A stretch of DNA of 64,000 nucleotides from Melanocharis versteri (GCA_013397845.1 VZTG01007667.1:213729-277728), one strand, 5' to 3'. Shown: positions 24,516 through 36,685, counted from the first letter of the stretch. Notes: generated from the letters alone by a model not told the origin. Program-made: numbers and translations.

Positions 24516-26044
24516 AATAACTCATCTTTCATTCTCCTTCTCATTATTGAATTTCAAAAAGATTCATGATGAAGATGAAATTAAGTTTTGTGTATTTGAA
24601 TATTTAGCTGAAATTTGGAGGCCTGCAATATTAGGATACTTAGTAGATCAAGGTGATGTCTAAGTCCTTCAAAACTTTTAAAGATGATCTATCTAAACTG
24701 TAATTTAAAATTTGATTCTGAAATTATAGGCGTACATGAGATATAAGTCATCGACTTCATCACTGTCTATTTCAAATATTGAAAATATTATCTGGGCAAT
24801 TAATTTCAATTTCAGAAAAATGTTCTTATTCTTTATTTCAAACCAACGGGAACTTATCTGCTCCTTATGACCATGACAGTCTGTGGGATGGGGCAAGTAG
24901 TCTTTCACTGTCACCCTAGAGAATTTTCAGTTAAATATCTTAAACTTAGATGTGCAAACATCCTGCGTGAATGCAAGTTCTTTCTGCAGATGGATGCATG
25001 CATGCATGTAATTATTTCTTTCTGTGAGATCATTGCTTGTAACATAACCATTTTGTCTTACGGAACATCCAGCTTACAGAGTCATTGTAGCAACTTCATA
25101 ATAAATACATTCCTTTTATTACATATATATACACAAATTTCTTTTCTACATGATATATATTCTTCTAAACATTCTTCGGTTGTTTTCTTTGCCTTTGAAC
25201 TATTGCTTCTGTATATTCTATATACATCAACAGAAGAGTATAGAGACTTCCTGAGGTGATTTTATATTGGCTTTACCCCAAATATTTTGCCTGATAGCTC
25301 TCAAGATAATGTTTTTTCATCTCATGTTGGGGACTTACAATCACACCGTCATCAATAAATGTAAGAAAATCCTTTATTCACGTTATCATCCAGCTGATAG
25401 ATCTTTACCTATTAGAAGAGATGGGGTTTTAATTCCCCAGGTGGATTGCACTACATATTATCATTTTTATTGTTTCTTTTTTCAAGGTTGTCTTATTCTT
25501 CCCAGGAGACATTCAGGTGCTCCTACTGCTTTATACATTTCAAGACTTTCTGTCATCATAAAAATCCATTAGCATCAACTACATCACTGTCATTAAGCAA
25601 GGTACTAAAGATTATCAAAATGAATCCATTGAGTACTCCACTAGTAATCTCCCTATCACATGATAATTCTTTATTCAACTTTCAATTCATGTACTAACCA
25701 CCATCTTCAGTGAAAATTTCCCATGGGGTACCAAAGAAAGTGTTGTAAAGAAGTCAAGATAGATTAGATCTACAAAAACTCTCTTGTCTTTAACAAAAGA
25801 GTAATTTTGTTAAAGAAAATATTTTATCAGTCTGACACAATCTGTCTTTGCTAATCCCTTGCATTGATTCATCCATTTTGCGTTGATTTCCATTCACCTC
25901 AATTTATTTAATTATTGCTTCCTTCATAATTTGTTCTGCTGATTGTGGCCTCCTGTTGAGGTCAGGCTCTGTAGTTGCCCAGTTTTATTTTTCATCCTGT
26001 TTTTAATTAGTGTCCTTGTAGCCTGCTCCTGTAAATTGAAAGTC
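24516..26044. other. AT-rich unannotated DNA
   Basis: Holds the longest non-repeat plus-strand ORF of the window (24867-25259, 130 codons), rich in Phe, Leu, Ile, Cys and Ser as expected for AT-rich random DNA and without a recognisable domain. No mobile element seen. Confidence 0.5.
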
Positions 26045-26690
26045 TGAATTGGGTGTAAATGGCAAGTTTTGGTAGTAGTGGTCTACAGGCTTGACTTCAG
26101 TGAGAAGAGACAAGAGCCTGCCCTGTGCTGGACACAACCAGTCGCAACCAACTCCATTGGACCCTCCACAGAACACAGCTGAGCCCATCAGCAAAGACAG
26201 TTGTATCTTTGTGAAAACATATGTAAGAAAGGGAAAAAAAGGTGGAAAAAGTGAAGAATGACTGAGAGAACAGCAGAGGAAATGAGGGAATAAAAATTTG
26301 GAGAAGGCACTCCATGGCAGAGTAACCACCCATCTGAAGGGACCATGCCCCTGGAGCATGAAAAGTGTGAGAAACAAGGAACAGCAGAGAGAAACCCCAA
26401 TGTACTGACCGTGACCTCCTGCATGAATTGTTGTCTGACTGAAGGGACTGATTGTAATCTGTGGTGATAACAAGGAAGAAAAAGAAGTGTTTAAAATGAA
26501 ATACTGAAGTTAAAAAAAAAAAAAAAAAAAAAATTTGGGGGGGGGGGGGGANNNNNNNNNNNNNNNNNNNNNTGGAGGGTAGGTGGGATGCCAGAAGGAG
26601 AGGAATTTGGAATGAAATTAATTGAGCCTGGGAAAGGGTGAAGAGAGGTGTTTTATTGATTGTCATCTTTGTTTCTCTGGTCTGAACAGT
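26045..26690 (+). mobile_element. ERV LTR (family B), gapped
   Basis: Starts tgaattgggtgtaaatggca, and continues with ttttggtagtagtggtctac, a gacaagagcctgccctgtgc block and gtgaaaacatatgtaagaaa (TATA-like region near 26212). After the gap it shows gagcctgggaaagggtgaag and a ttgtttctct block. This is the same order as the family B LTR at 31478. Neither the far 3' end of the family nor a target duplication is visible. The middle contains 21 A, TTT, 14 G and then 21 N, so part of the LTR is missing from the assembly. Long minus-strand ORFs here are incidental. Confidence 0.7.
26513..26572. other. Homopolymers and 21-N assembly gap
   Basis: A run of 21 A (26513-26533), TTT, then 14 G (26537-26550), an A, and 21 unknown bases (26552-26572). 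The abrupt A-to-G homopolymer next to Ns is typical of a sequencing or gap-closure failure. Confidence 0.9.
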
Positions 26691-27189
26691 AATGTAGCCT
26701 GACAACAATTTATTAACACAGCCTTATTGAGACAGTACAAAAGATGAGTAGCAATGCACCCAAATGGAAATTCACCCAATTGCTGATAACAAACACAAGA
26801 TCATAACTAATGCAGTGGCTTCGGTGCACTGTCAGGAACACTCGATGTCTAGGTCATCTGACAGCAACCGTCAATCGTGAAAATCACTTTTGAATGCAAG
26901 TAAGAGTCATGCTGACCCTTGGGTGACCAGCAGTAGTGTGATTTGAGAGCCTCACATTATGCATGGACAGCAGCCTGCCTATGCTGCCGATGTTGGTCAG
27001 GGGCAGGGTGTTGGTTTGCCCATACCTAAGCCTGTAATTACATAGTTCTGCTAATTACTGATAAATGAAGTTAAATTTTCACAGTCAAGTCTCTTTTGAC
27101 CAAAATAGTTCTTGACAAGTCATATCCCTGTCTTTATTTAAATACAGAAATTTTCTCAATCTTGCTCTTTACTTTTTTTCCCTCTGTGT
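26691..27189. other. Unassigned sequence
   Basis: About 500 bases of mixed composition with no recognised element. The part from 26810 to 27010 is less AT-rich (gtcatctgacagcaaccg, cctatgctgccgatgttgg) and could be old retroelement interior, but I cannot assign it. Confidence 0.4.
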
Positions 27190-27556
27190 CCCTAGGACAG
27201 AGAGACATGAGCCAGTGCCTGTGTGGGTACTTGGATGTAAGCTGGGATCAACCTACCACACAGGTTTATTAAGAACATTTGCTATCAGACCATTAGTTCT
27301 TCTCAGAACTGTTGAGACAGATTTGATCAGGATCAGGGCTATGAAGATTGTGAAGAGCCTAGAGGGGAAGCTGTATGAGGAGTGGCTGAGGTCACTTGGT
27401 CTGTTCAGCCTGCAGAAGAGGAGACTGAGGGGAGACCTCATTGCAGTCCACAACTTTTTTCACGAGGGGAAATGGAGCGGCAGACACCAATCTCTTCTCT
27501 GTGGTAACCTGTGACAGGACCCAAACGAATGACATGAAGAAAATTTTAGGAAAAAA
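27190..27556 (+). mobile_element. CR1 ORF2 C-terminal fragment
   Basis: Sense CR1. An open stretch (27215-27514) contains the family's IRAMKIVKSLEGKLYEEWLR segment followed by SLGLFSLQKRRLRGDLIAV, typical of the CR1 ORF2 C-terminal region downstream of the RT domain. The frame then decays (acctgtgacaggacccaaac onward). Both ends are truncated; same subfamily as the copies at 29087-32935 and 60833-61389. Confidence 0.88.
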
Positions 27557-28487
27557 GCTGTACAGTGACAAATACTGGCCTAAGTGAAATATTGATAAAA
27601 TGCTCACTGAAAAGAGACATGAAGTCAAACATTTAAATTATATGAAATAAAAATGAATTTACATAGAACTATGCAGAAGTTACTGAAAAGGTATGTCACA
27701 TAGCATACATGACAACAGTCAACTTTATGGTTTTTGTTTGTTAATTTGATTTTATTTTTGTTTCTCAAATGAATAGGGTCTTTACATCAAATACAAATAT
27801 TTGAATACAGTCTGGATACACGAACACACACTATTTCTTTCACATTAGAAAAACCACATAAACAAATGTTTTACAGCTCAACTTGGCAAAGAGATAGGTT
27901 AGGGAATGTGCAAATAATATTTACTGGAGGGACAAGATGTTTTTTAAAAACAGATGCTAAGTGCATCAAAAAAGTAGTTTGGGACTCTCTTCGACACAAT
28001 CCCAACAGCATGATTTTGTTGACTTACAATGTACTGTCAGGATTACACAAATATTTCTTTAATTTATTTTCCCTCTTTGCATATTCCCTCTATGCTCATT
28101 AATTGCCCTAGGAAGGAAGAGTAATAGAGACTTCACTTGTTTTCAAGAGCACACATGTTTAGACAGATGCTGAACTTTGAAAGGAAAGTAAAATGCCTTC
28201 CAGTGAAAATTCTGATAGATCTTAAAGACTGAAGGAATAACTTTGGTCTTCCACAGAGAACATTCTCCTCCCCTCTACTGAAAACTGAAACAAGATTTAA
28301 TGACACATACAGTTTTATCCAACAGGGCAGCTGCTATGATTGGCATCCAGGAAAGAGAAACTGGAGTGATAACACTAGAGTGTCTAGACTTAATTTCGAT
28401 GTGAACCGTGGATTTGTTTTTAGGTTCTGATCTCCTAAGAATTAAGTCTAATATCTCACTGAGGCACATGTGATTCCCATGTGAAGT
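27557..28487. other. AT-rich unannotated DNA
   Basis: No gene or recognised repeat. Confidence 0.5.
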
Positions 28488-29046
28488 CACACTGGCTTTG
28501 GCATGGAAGGAATTATTTTTTTCACAGCAGCCTGTTTGACGCTACATTTTACAATCTTGATCAGAACAGTGTTGATAACACACCAATGATTTAGCTATTT
28601 CTGAGCAGTGCTTACATATCATCAAGTTTTCCTGTTTCTCACTCTGCCCCCAACGAGTAGGTTGTAAGAGGACAAATCTAGGAGAGAACAGACCTGAGAT
28701 AGCTGATCAAAATTGATCTAAAGGTCAATATTGTGTCATGCTTTTCAATAAAACTGGAGGGCAGAGTTAGCCAGGGATTGTCATTACTTGAGGACAGGCT
28801 GAGCATCGATTTGATAGTGAACAATTGCTTTTGCATCACTTGTTTAAATTTGCTTTGTCTTACTGGGTTTTTGTTGTTGTTGCTTTTCTGTTTTGCTTTG
28901 GTTTTCTTATACTTAATTAACCATTCATATCTCAACCCATGAGTTTTCTCACTTCTTCTTTTCCAATTCTATCCCACACTTACTGGAGGGAAGGAGTGAG
29001 TGGCTGCATGGGTCTTAGAACCCTAATGGTGTTAACCCACAAAACA
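28488..29046 (+). mobile_element. ERV LTR (family A), diverged
   Basis: Full-length but diverged member of the family at 9179-9758. The 5' part shows cactggctttggcatgg, the middle cagtgttgataacacacca and ctgagcagtgcttacat, and the end tatctcaacccatgagtttt, gagtgagtggctgcatggg and gttaacccacaaaaca. Central parts are rearranged. No clean target duplication. It lies immediately upstream of the long CR1. Confidence 0.75.
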
Positions 29047-30414
29047 GATGAATGCTGAAACTCCTTTATTTTGAAACTGTGAAACAGGATAAACCAAGAG
29101 GAGCTTGGAACCTTTGGCCCAGTCCCAGAGATTTGACATCACTGTCATCAGCGAAACCTGACGGGTTGAGTTCTGTGGTGGGAGTGCCACACTGGGTGGT
29201 TGGAGGCTCTTCAGGAGGGATAGGCGGGGAAGGAAAGGCAGGGGGGTGGCATTGTATGTAATGGAGGAGTTGGGTTATATGGAACTCACAGCTGGCAGTG
29301 GCACAGTTGAGAGCCTCTGGGTAAGGATTAAGGTACAAACAAATAATGAAATGTCACTGTGGGAGTCAGCTAAAGACTACTTAGCCAGGACAATCACACT
29401 GATGAATTATTCTTTGAGGAAATAGGGGACATGTCCTAATCAGATGCCTTTGTCCTTTCAGGGGTCTTCAACTTGCTGGATGTTAACTGGGAACACCACG
29501 CAGCTGGCACAAACAGGTCTGGAAGATTAGCGAAACACACGGGTGATAACTTCATGGTACAGCTAACTAAGGCAGCTGACTAGGAAAGATGCCCTCCTTG
29601 TTTTGTTTTTTGACAGAGAAAGTCGCATGAGTAAAGTGGTCATTGGTGGCCATCTTGGCCACAGCATCCAGAAAGCAGTTGAGTTTAAAATCTCTGTTGA
29701 CAGGAGGAAAAGAGATAGCAACACTTCAACCCTGGGCATGAGGAGAGCAGACATGAGGCTGCTTGGGGAACTAGTGACTAAGGTCCACTTTCAAAGGTGT
29801 TGGGATCCACCAGAGCCGGTCACTTTTTAAGCACCACCTTCTAAGGGCACAGGAGCAGGCAATTCCAAAATGTTGAAAGTCAAGCAGACAAGGAAGAAAG
29901 TCAGCTTGGCTCAGCAAGGATCTCCTTTTGGAAATAAGGCAAGAAAAGAAGGTGTACATCCAGTGGAAGCAAGGTCAGGTGACATAGGAGGACTGCAGAG
30001 ATGCCTCTGTAGTGAGAAAATTCATGTGGCCAAAGCTCAGCTGGAGTTGAACCTAGACAGTGCTGTGGGAGGAAATAAAAAAGAGTCTTTTTGAAATATA
30101 TTAACAGCAAAAGGCAGTGCAGAAATTATATCATCTCATTACAGAATGGGGATTGTCACCTTACAAACAGGGACATAGACGAGGCAGAGACGTTTCATGC
30201 TTTCTTTGCCTCTGTCTTTAACACTAACAATGGAGTAAAGGGGGTCCCAGTGCTCTGTGCTAGAGGACCATGGCTGCAAGAATGATCAACTCCCATTTGA
30301 CCTTAAACTTGTGCAGGTGCTGCTGCTCCAGCTGGATCCCTATAAGTCTATGAGGCCTGATAGGATTCAAGAATACTAAAAGAGCTGGATAATGTCATTG
30401 CAAGGCTTCTCTCT

Positions 30415-30726
30415 ATGATTTTTGAACAGCTGTGGGGATCTGGCAAAGTCCCAGTGGACAGGAAGTGGTCTAATTTTGTCCAAATTTTCAAGAAGGGCAA
30501 GAAGGATGACCCTGGAAACTACAGGCCTGTCAGTCTCAATTCAGTGATTGGTAAAATCATGGAGATTATTCAGAGAGGGATTGAAAAACACCTGAACAAC
30601 AATGCAGTCATTGGTCACAGTCAGCATCACTTCATAAGGGAAGTCCTGCTTTTCAAACATAATTTCTTTTATGACAAGGTAACTCACTTAATTGACCAAG
30701 GGAAACCAGTGGATGTAATCTTTTAG
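30415..30726 (+). pseudogene. CR1 reverse-transcriptase N-terminal fragment
   Basis: A 103-codon open piece of CR1 ORF2. It corresponds to the fingers region of the LINE reverse transcriptase: a VPVDRKWSNFVQIFKKG segment, KKDDPGNYRPVSLNSVIGKI and IGHSQHHFIR, ending before the first catalytic aspartate region (the next codons read DFSKSFDTV in frame after a stop at 30724-30726). The enzyme normally copies CR1 RNA at a nicked chromosomal site. The palm catalytic site is deleted downstream, so this cannot be functional. Confidence 0.85.
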
Positions 30727-32390
30727 GATTTCAGTAAATCTTTTGATACTGTCTCTCACAGTATCCTTCTGGATTAAATGCCCAGCATTCAGCTGGATAA
30801 ACACATCATGCTACAGGCAAGCAAGGGATAGAGAGCTGGATTAGAAGGCTGGGCAATCACCAACCATATGAAATTTGACAAAAACAAGTGCCAGATTCTG
30901 CACCTGGGATGGGACAACCCTGGATGTATGTACAGACTAGGGAATGAGATGCTGGAAAGCAGTGCTGCAGAAAGGAACCTGGGGTCCTGGTTGATGGCAG
31001 TTTGAAAATGGGCCAGCAGTGCCATGGCAGCCAGGAGGGCCAGCTGTGTCCTGGGAGGCATCAGGCACAGCATCGCCAGCTGGGCAAGGGAGGCAAGTCA
31101 GGCAAGATTGTCCTGCCCTGCTCTGCACAGGGGCAGCCTCACCTCAAATGCTGTGTGCAGTTTTGGATAATATTAAGCTATTAGAAAGTGTCCAAAGGAG
31201 GGCAACGAAGATGGTGAAGGGCTGTGATGGGAAGCTGTATGAGGAGCAGCTGAGGTCACTTGGTCTGTTCAGCCTGGAGGAGACTGAGGGGAGACCTCCT
31301 TTCAGTCTTCAACTTCCTTGTGAGGAGAAGAGGAGGGGTGGATATTGATCTCTTCTCTCTGGTGACCAGTGACAGGATGCGAGAGAATGGCCTGAAGTTG
31401 TGTCAGGGGATATTTAGGTTCCTATTTAGGAAAAGGTTCTTTACATGGAGAGTGGTTGGTCACTGAAACAGGCTCCCTGTATTGGGCTTGCATGACTAAG
31501 TTTTGTTAGAGAGGTTGCTTCTGTGAGGAGCTGCTAGAAGCTTCCTCTGTGTCCAGCAGAGCCAATGCCAGATGGCTTCAAGACAGATGTGCCGCTCACC
31601 AAGGGCGAGCCAACCAGAAATGGTGGTAATGCCTCTGTGATAACATACTTAAAAAGAAGAAGAAAAAAAGTTACTGCACAGATGTAATTGCAGCCAGAGA
31701 AGAGAAGGGTAAGAACATGTGAGAGCAACAGCCCTGCAGACACCAATGTCAGTGAGGAAGGAGGGGCAGGGGGTGCTCCAGGCATTGGAGCTGAGATTCC
31801 CCTGTAGCCTGTGGTAAAGATCATGGTGAGGGAGCTGCACCCCTGCAGCCCATGGGGGACCACGGGGATGCAGAGATCCACCCACAGCCTGTGGAGGGGA
31901 CCCACAAGAGAGCGGGTGGATGCCTGAGAGGAGGCTGTGAACCCGTGGGAGGCCTGTGTTGGAGTAGACTCCTGGAAGGGACCTTCAGACCTGTGGAGAG
32001 AGGAGCCCACACCAAAGCAGGACTCGTGGCAGAACTTGCAGCCCTGTAGGGGACCTACCCTGGAGCAGCCTGTCCTTGAGGGGCTGCGCCCTGTGGAAGT
32101 GACCCACATTGCAGCAGTTTGTGGAGAGCTGTTGCCAGTGGGATGGACTCAGATTGGAGAAGTTCATGGATAACTGTCTTCCATGGGACGGACCCTACGT
32201 TAGTGGTGAGATGGACTCCTGTACCTGAGCAATGGCAGGAGCAACCTGTGATGTACGGAGAGTAACCCCCATTCCTTGTCTCCTTGTACTGCTGAGGGGG
32301 AGGAGGTAGAGTTGGGAAGGAGGGAGGGGTGGGGGGAAGGGTTTTAAAGTCTTATTTTACTTCCCATTAGCCTGCTCTGGTTTTGTTAGT

Positions 32391-32396
32391 AATAAA
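32391..32396 (+). promoter_or_regulatory. LTR polyadenylation signal (AATAAA)
   Basis: AATAAA just upstream of the U5-like end of the 5' LTR of the nested provirus. Confidence 0.6.
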
Positions 32397-32586
32397 CTCA
32401 ATTAATTTCTCTAATTCAAGTGTGTTTTGCCCATGATGGTATTTGGTGAGTGACCTCTCCCAGTCCTTATCTGAACTCATGAACCCTTCCTTTTATTTTC
32501 TCTCCCCTGTCCAGGATGGAGGGGAGTGATAGCAAGGATGTGGTGGGTGCCTGGCATCCAGCCAGGGTCAATCCCCTACAGTCTTT

Positions 32587-32604
32587 TGGGTGCCAAAACC
32601 CAGG
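32587..32604 (+). other. Primer-binding-site-like string
   Basis: tgggtgccaaaacccagg begins seven bases after the 5' LTR end (32580), where a retroviral tRNA primer binding site should be, and begins with TGG as such sites do. I cannot assign the tRNA. One extra G may have been inserted. Confidence 0.4.
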
Positions 32605-32611
32605 CATGCAC

Positions 32612-32760
32612 ACAAATTTTTGCTTTTCCTTTAGTAAACTGCCTTATCTCAACCTATGAGTTGTTTTCCATTTTCCTTTCTCTCTCCTGTCCATCTGGGA
32701 AGGGGAGTGCTAGAGTGGCTTGGTGGGCAGCGGGTGTCCAGCCAAGGTCAACTCACCACC
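32612..32760 (+). repeat. 3' LTR remnant of the nested provirus
   Basis: A second copy of the LTR end, clearly related to but different from 32420-32580. It carries ttagtaaactgccttatctc, where the upstream copy has a different polyadenylation block. This piece resembles family A at that point, so the two ends may come from related but distinct elements. Confidence 0.65.
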
Positions 32761-32935
32761 CTCCCCAGGGAAGTGGTCACACCACCAACCTACCAGAGTT
32801 CAAGAAGTGTTCGGACAATGCTCTCAGGCTCATGATGGGATTTTCAGGGCTGTCCTGTGCAGAGCTAGAAGCTAGACTTGATGATATTCTTAGATCCCTT
32901 CCAATTCAGGATATTGAACAATTCCATGAAAACAT

Positions 32936-34434
32936 TCTGCTAAAAATAAAAATAATTTTCTAGCATGAGTGTGAAGATGTATGCAACATATCACTATTGA
33001 ATCATATTGATGGAAAGCCATCTGGCTAAAATTACATAAAATCATAAGGTATGATTTTTGATGTCTGAAGTTTAGAATAAAAAATGCTTCTGTTTTACTT
33101 TTGCCTCATAGATTCTGTGATATCTCATCATAAGTCATATGGACAATTATTAAGAACAGTTTCAGTTTTGTTTTTTTATGGTTAATTCATAATAACTTGT
33201 CAAAATCTCAGTTTTATGTTAATTATGTACTTACAGAATTAGCAAAACTATCTTTTCAGTTCTGGCTTGTAAAATACAATCTATACTTCCTTTATTATAC
33301 AGGATAATAGAACAAATAAACAAACTATTATCCTTTTCCTAATTTGAAAAATCCTATTGTGAAAAAAAACTGTCATAAAATATTACCAAAAGATCAAAGC
33401 AATTTGGACAAGGTATAGGAAGTGTAAAATGGAGGTTAATAGAGGTTAACATTCCCCAATTTGGACCATTATCTCAGTTGCTGAGTTTTAATCATTTATT
33501 CCTAGTTAATGAATAAACAACACCTTCTAATCCCAAGGGCTCAAGGAGGAAATCATCCATGCATGCTGGGTTTATCAAAGTGGACAAAACTACACAGACA
33601 AATGGCGTGTAAGAATTAGCCCAATGATATATACAATGCCATTTCTCTCTCACAAATACAAAAGAAAGATTACAGTCTTTTTTTTTCTATCACTAAGGAT
33701 TCGTCTTAACTTCTATTGTGAAAGTTGTGCCATTTTAACACATATGCTCGATCTGTACCTGAAAATTACTTCCCAATACTTATAATTTCTATATAAATCT
33801 GCTTCTCAGATGCACTGGGAAAAGAGGGCAACAAGGTCTGCTTTTGAATAGCCAAAATAGGAAAACACTGAGTACAGCAGGCAGATTAGACAGAAAAATT
33901 GTAGTTGATTCATCTTTCAGTAATCTCAGCTGATAATTATTTTTATCTGACCATTTTTCACTCCTAGAATGGAAAAAAAAATGCTTAACTTTTCAGTTAA
34001 TTTTACTTCGTTTTTCATTCTATTGGGATCTTATAAATTTTCTGATAGGCTTTACAGAATTGTATTCAGAAGATGTTCACAAAAATATTTCTGGAAGAAA
34101 TCCTATGCAATTTTCTTTTAAAAATCCATTTCCCTGTCAGGAAGGATTTATAACTCAGCTGCTATAAACCTTATAATGATTCTGATTTTAAATAGCTTCA
34201 ATTGTTTTTCCTGGGTTTTGCATCAGGACAGTCAATATATTTTTCATCATATTCCAGCTTAAATATATGATTGTTTACATTTATAATTTCATAAATAAGT
34301 TCTTGTTTAAACAAATACAGGTTCTGTGTTGTTTATAGAAAAACATCTGTTGAAACTGTTAATTCTCAGTTCATTCAGAAGCGAAGGAGAAAATAGCTGC
34401 TGACCCTACATGTTCCCCTGCACTACATTTGTCA
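32936..34434. other. AT-rich unannotated DNA
   Basis: No gene or recognised repeat seen. Confidence 0.55.
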
Positions 34435-35065
34435 ATAGAATCATAGAATGACCTGATTTGTAAGGGGCCTTGAAGCTCATCTAATTCTAACCTCTTTGCT
34501 ATGAGCAAGGACACTTTCCACTAGACCAGGTTGCTCAAAGTCTCATCCAACATGGCCTTGAACACTTCCTGGGATGGAGCATCCACAACTTCTCTGGGCA
34601 ACCTGTTCCGGTGCCTCACCCCCCTCAAGGTAAAGAATTTCTTCCTTATTTCTAATTTAAACCTACTCTCTTTCCATTTAAAGCCATTCCTCCTTGTCTT
34701 GTCACTACACACCCATGCAAAAAGTTTCTCTCCATCTTTCCTGTAGGCTCCCTTCAGGTACTTGAAGACTACAGTTAGGTCACCCCAGAGCCTTCTCCAA
34801 GATAAAAAATCCAAATTCTCTCATCCTTTCCTTATAGACGAGCTGTTCTATCATTCTAATCACTTCCATGGTCCTCCTCTGGACTTGCTCCAACAGATCA
34901 ATGTCCTTCCTGAGGACACCGGAGCTGGACATAGCACTCCAGGTGAGGTCTCACCAGAGCAGAGTAGAGGAGCAGAATCCCCACCCTCGACCTGCTGGCC
35001 ACGCTGCTTTTGATGCAGCTCAGGATACCATTGGCTTTCTGGGCTGCAAGCACACAGTACTTGAT
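34435..35065 (-). mobile_element. CR1 LINE 3' fragment
   Basis: Antisense CR1 from the 3' terminus (atagaatcatagaatgacc) through ccactagaccaggttgctca, gggcaacctgttccggtgcc and the ORF2 C-terminal region to gctttctgggctgcaagcac. On the minus strand 34521-34814 is still open for 97 codons and reads the ORF2 C-terminal tail, with WRRLWGDLTVVFKYLKGAYR and FFTLRGVRHRNRLPREVVDA. 5'-truncated; one of the better preserved copies. Confidence 0.92.
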
Positions 35066-36680
35066 GGTCTGCCTAAAGAGTCAGATTTACCCACTTCTAG
35101 CCATGTTCCCTCTCTTAAATCTCTTTTTTCTGTTTAATTAATGCTTTTTTTGTTTAATGAACGCTGCTTCTGTTTCACTGACTCTAGATCATACAGGACA
35201 CTATCACAAGGATGCACATACCCAGACCTAGTGAAGCTGATTCCTGGTGACCACTACAGAAATTAACTTGAGTCCCGTCTTCTGAAATGGTTATCTGAAT
35301 TAAAGCAGACAATTATTTAGAGACTTACAGAAGCTAAGTTTGTTAGTAGTAATTAATCCTTTAAAACTCTTAAAGCAGTCACAATAGCAAATAATCTGAA
35401 ACATAATCTGAGTAATACAGGCTTTAAAAATAATCTTCTTTCTTGTGATTGCAGGAATGGCAGCCCTATTTTATTACCTTTAATTATTAGATAATGTTTA
35501 TATAAATTTTAAAGGTCTGTCATATTCATAGAGCCTTGAAGGCTTTATGAATAATTTGACTAATTTCTTGATTTTGCATTTCTTACCTTATGTACATGTA
35601 TATGTGTGTATATAGATAAATCGCTTTTGAGAAAACTCAGTGTTTAAAACTTCCTTATATATATTCTATTTTTTCAAGTGGCATTGAAACTCTAATCTGC
35701 TCCAGAGTAAAACTGAAAAACTTTTCTTTTACCCTCAGTGTTCTGCTGCAATATCTATATTCCATGATGCCTTTAAGAAATCAAATAACTGCTTTAGGCA
35801 ACAGTCAGAAAATCCTGATACACATGCCATTTTCATTTTTATAAATTTACTTCATATTTTAAATCCACTTTCTCTTCCCTGCATTCCTAAAACCAAGTTG
35901 ACTTTTATTATCACCACGTTATACTTAGGAATTCTTGCCTTGAAGGAAATAATCCCTTCACTTTCTCCTATGAGTCAGTAACCAAGCTCAAATTAGAACT
36001 CACCATTCTGAGCTCCACATTCTAAACAATGCCATCTTGTTATTTCTTTGAACAGTATTATGAAAAGATGAAATGAGGCATATTTGAGGTTTTTCTCAAA
36101 TATAATTTTCAGTCTGTTGTTGATCTGGTCCACTACCTGAAATTTATTCTGTCAAGTTCAAAACACTGTTTTCATGTGGGTATTTTCATACCATTCCTCC
36201 CAATTCTTTCTGTAACAGTCTGTTTTATTTTCATTTGAAATGCTGACAGCATCAGATATTTCTTCACATTATCAGATCACCTTTCCTTTATATCTTAACC
36301 AAGCTACACATATTTAGTTTTTAAAGCTTTTTTTCTGCAAGCGAGTGTTGGGAAACCTTTAATCAACTTTGTTGTCCTTCTTTGCATCCTAATCAATTTC
36401 CTGATCATTAAGTGAAAATGAGTATGCACCACCGCACTCAGTAGTCTGTTGGCAGGAAGGAAGGTAAGTTAAAAGACAGATCTTAAATAACAGTGTGGTT
36501 TTGTAAAATATAGTCAGAATGGCTAATGCTATGCATCTCAGAGAAGACAGGAGACCAATGAAATGCTTCATTCATTGACTTCCATGTCAAAATATTCACT
36601 TAGTTCTGGGGGGCCAAAATTTATCTGATATATCACCTTGTAAGGATATCCAGAATGCGTGGATCTGTTCTATCAGGTTG
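35066..36680. other. AT-rich unannotated DNA
   Basis: Begins with a small degenerate repeat (tttctgtttaattaatgc, tttgtttaatgaacgctg, cttctgtttcactg at 35126-35184). Otherwise I see no recognised element. Confidence 0.5.
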
Positions 36681-36685
36681 CTATG

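Larger units (their letters stand above)
31478..32760 (+). mobile_element. Internally deleted ERV provirus (family B) nested in CR1, exact 5-bp TSD
   Basis: A 1283-bp insertion flanked by identical ctccc (31473-31477 and 32761-32765), inside the CR1 sequence ggctccccagggaagtggtc. Order: a 5' LTR of about 1.1 kb (31478-32580, starting tgtattgggcttgcatgac), a primer-binding-site-like string, about 10 bases, then only the last about 150 bases of a second, diverged LTR end (32612-32760), ending ggtcaactcaccacc. The first LTR has AATAAA at 32391 and a middle built of degenerate units around gtggggacccac..ggagcag. gag, pol and env are absent. The 5-bp duplication suggests an ERVL-like integrase. 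ORFs of up to 191 codons inside are incidental. Confidence 0.88.
29087..32935 (+). mobile_element. Long CR1 LINE (endonuclease to 3' end), split by a provirus
   Basis: The longest CR1 in the window, about 2.55 kb of CR1 sequence in two parts (29087-31472 and 32766-32935) separated by an ERV. The first part reads through the apurinic-type endonuclease (ISET at about 29142, the VESLWVRIK segment at about 29311), the linker (KAQLELNL at about 30034) and the RT start with the NYRPVSL motif (30517-30537). It then jumps to the ORF2 C-terminus (YEEQLRSLGLFSLE at about 31239). The second part carries the 3' UTR ending ccttccaattcaggatattg. It is dead: stops and shifts are scattered, the endonuclease GDFN reads GVFN (about 29461), SDH reads SIQ (about 29662), and about 230 bases including the RT FADD site are missing near 30800. 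Confidence 0.92.

Noticed and set aside
24867..25259. 130-codon plus-strand ORF, longest outside repeats
   Set aside because: Composition (Phe/Leu/Ile/Cys-rich) matches random AT-rich DNA, there is no domain, no upstream promoter or splice structure stood out, and the ORF directly after it is also unassignable.
26003..26708. Overlapping minus-strand ORFs, one translating through the N gap
   Set aside because: Antisense of an LTR, extended artificially by A/G homopolymers and unknown bases.
31534..32109. 191-codon minus-strand ORF
   Set aside because: It lies wholly within the antisense of the family B LTR. GC-rich LTR repeats give few stops.
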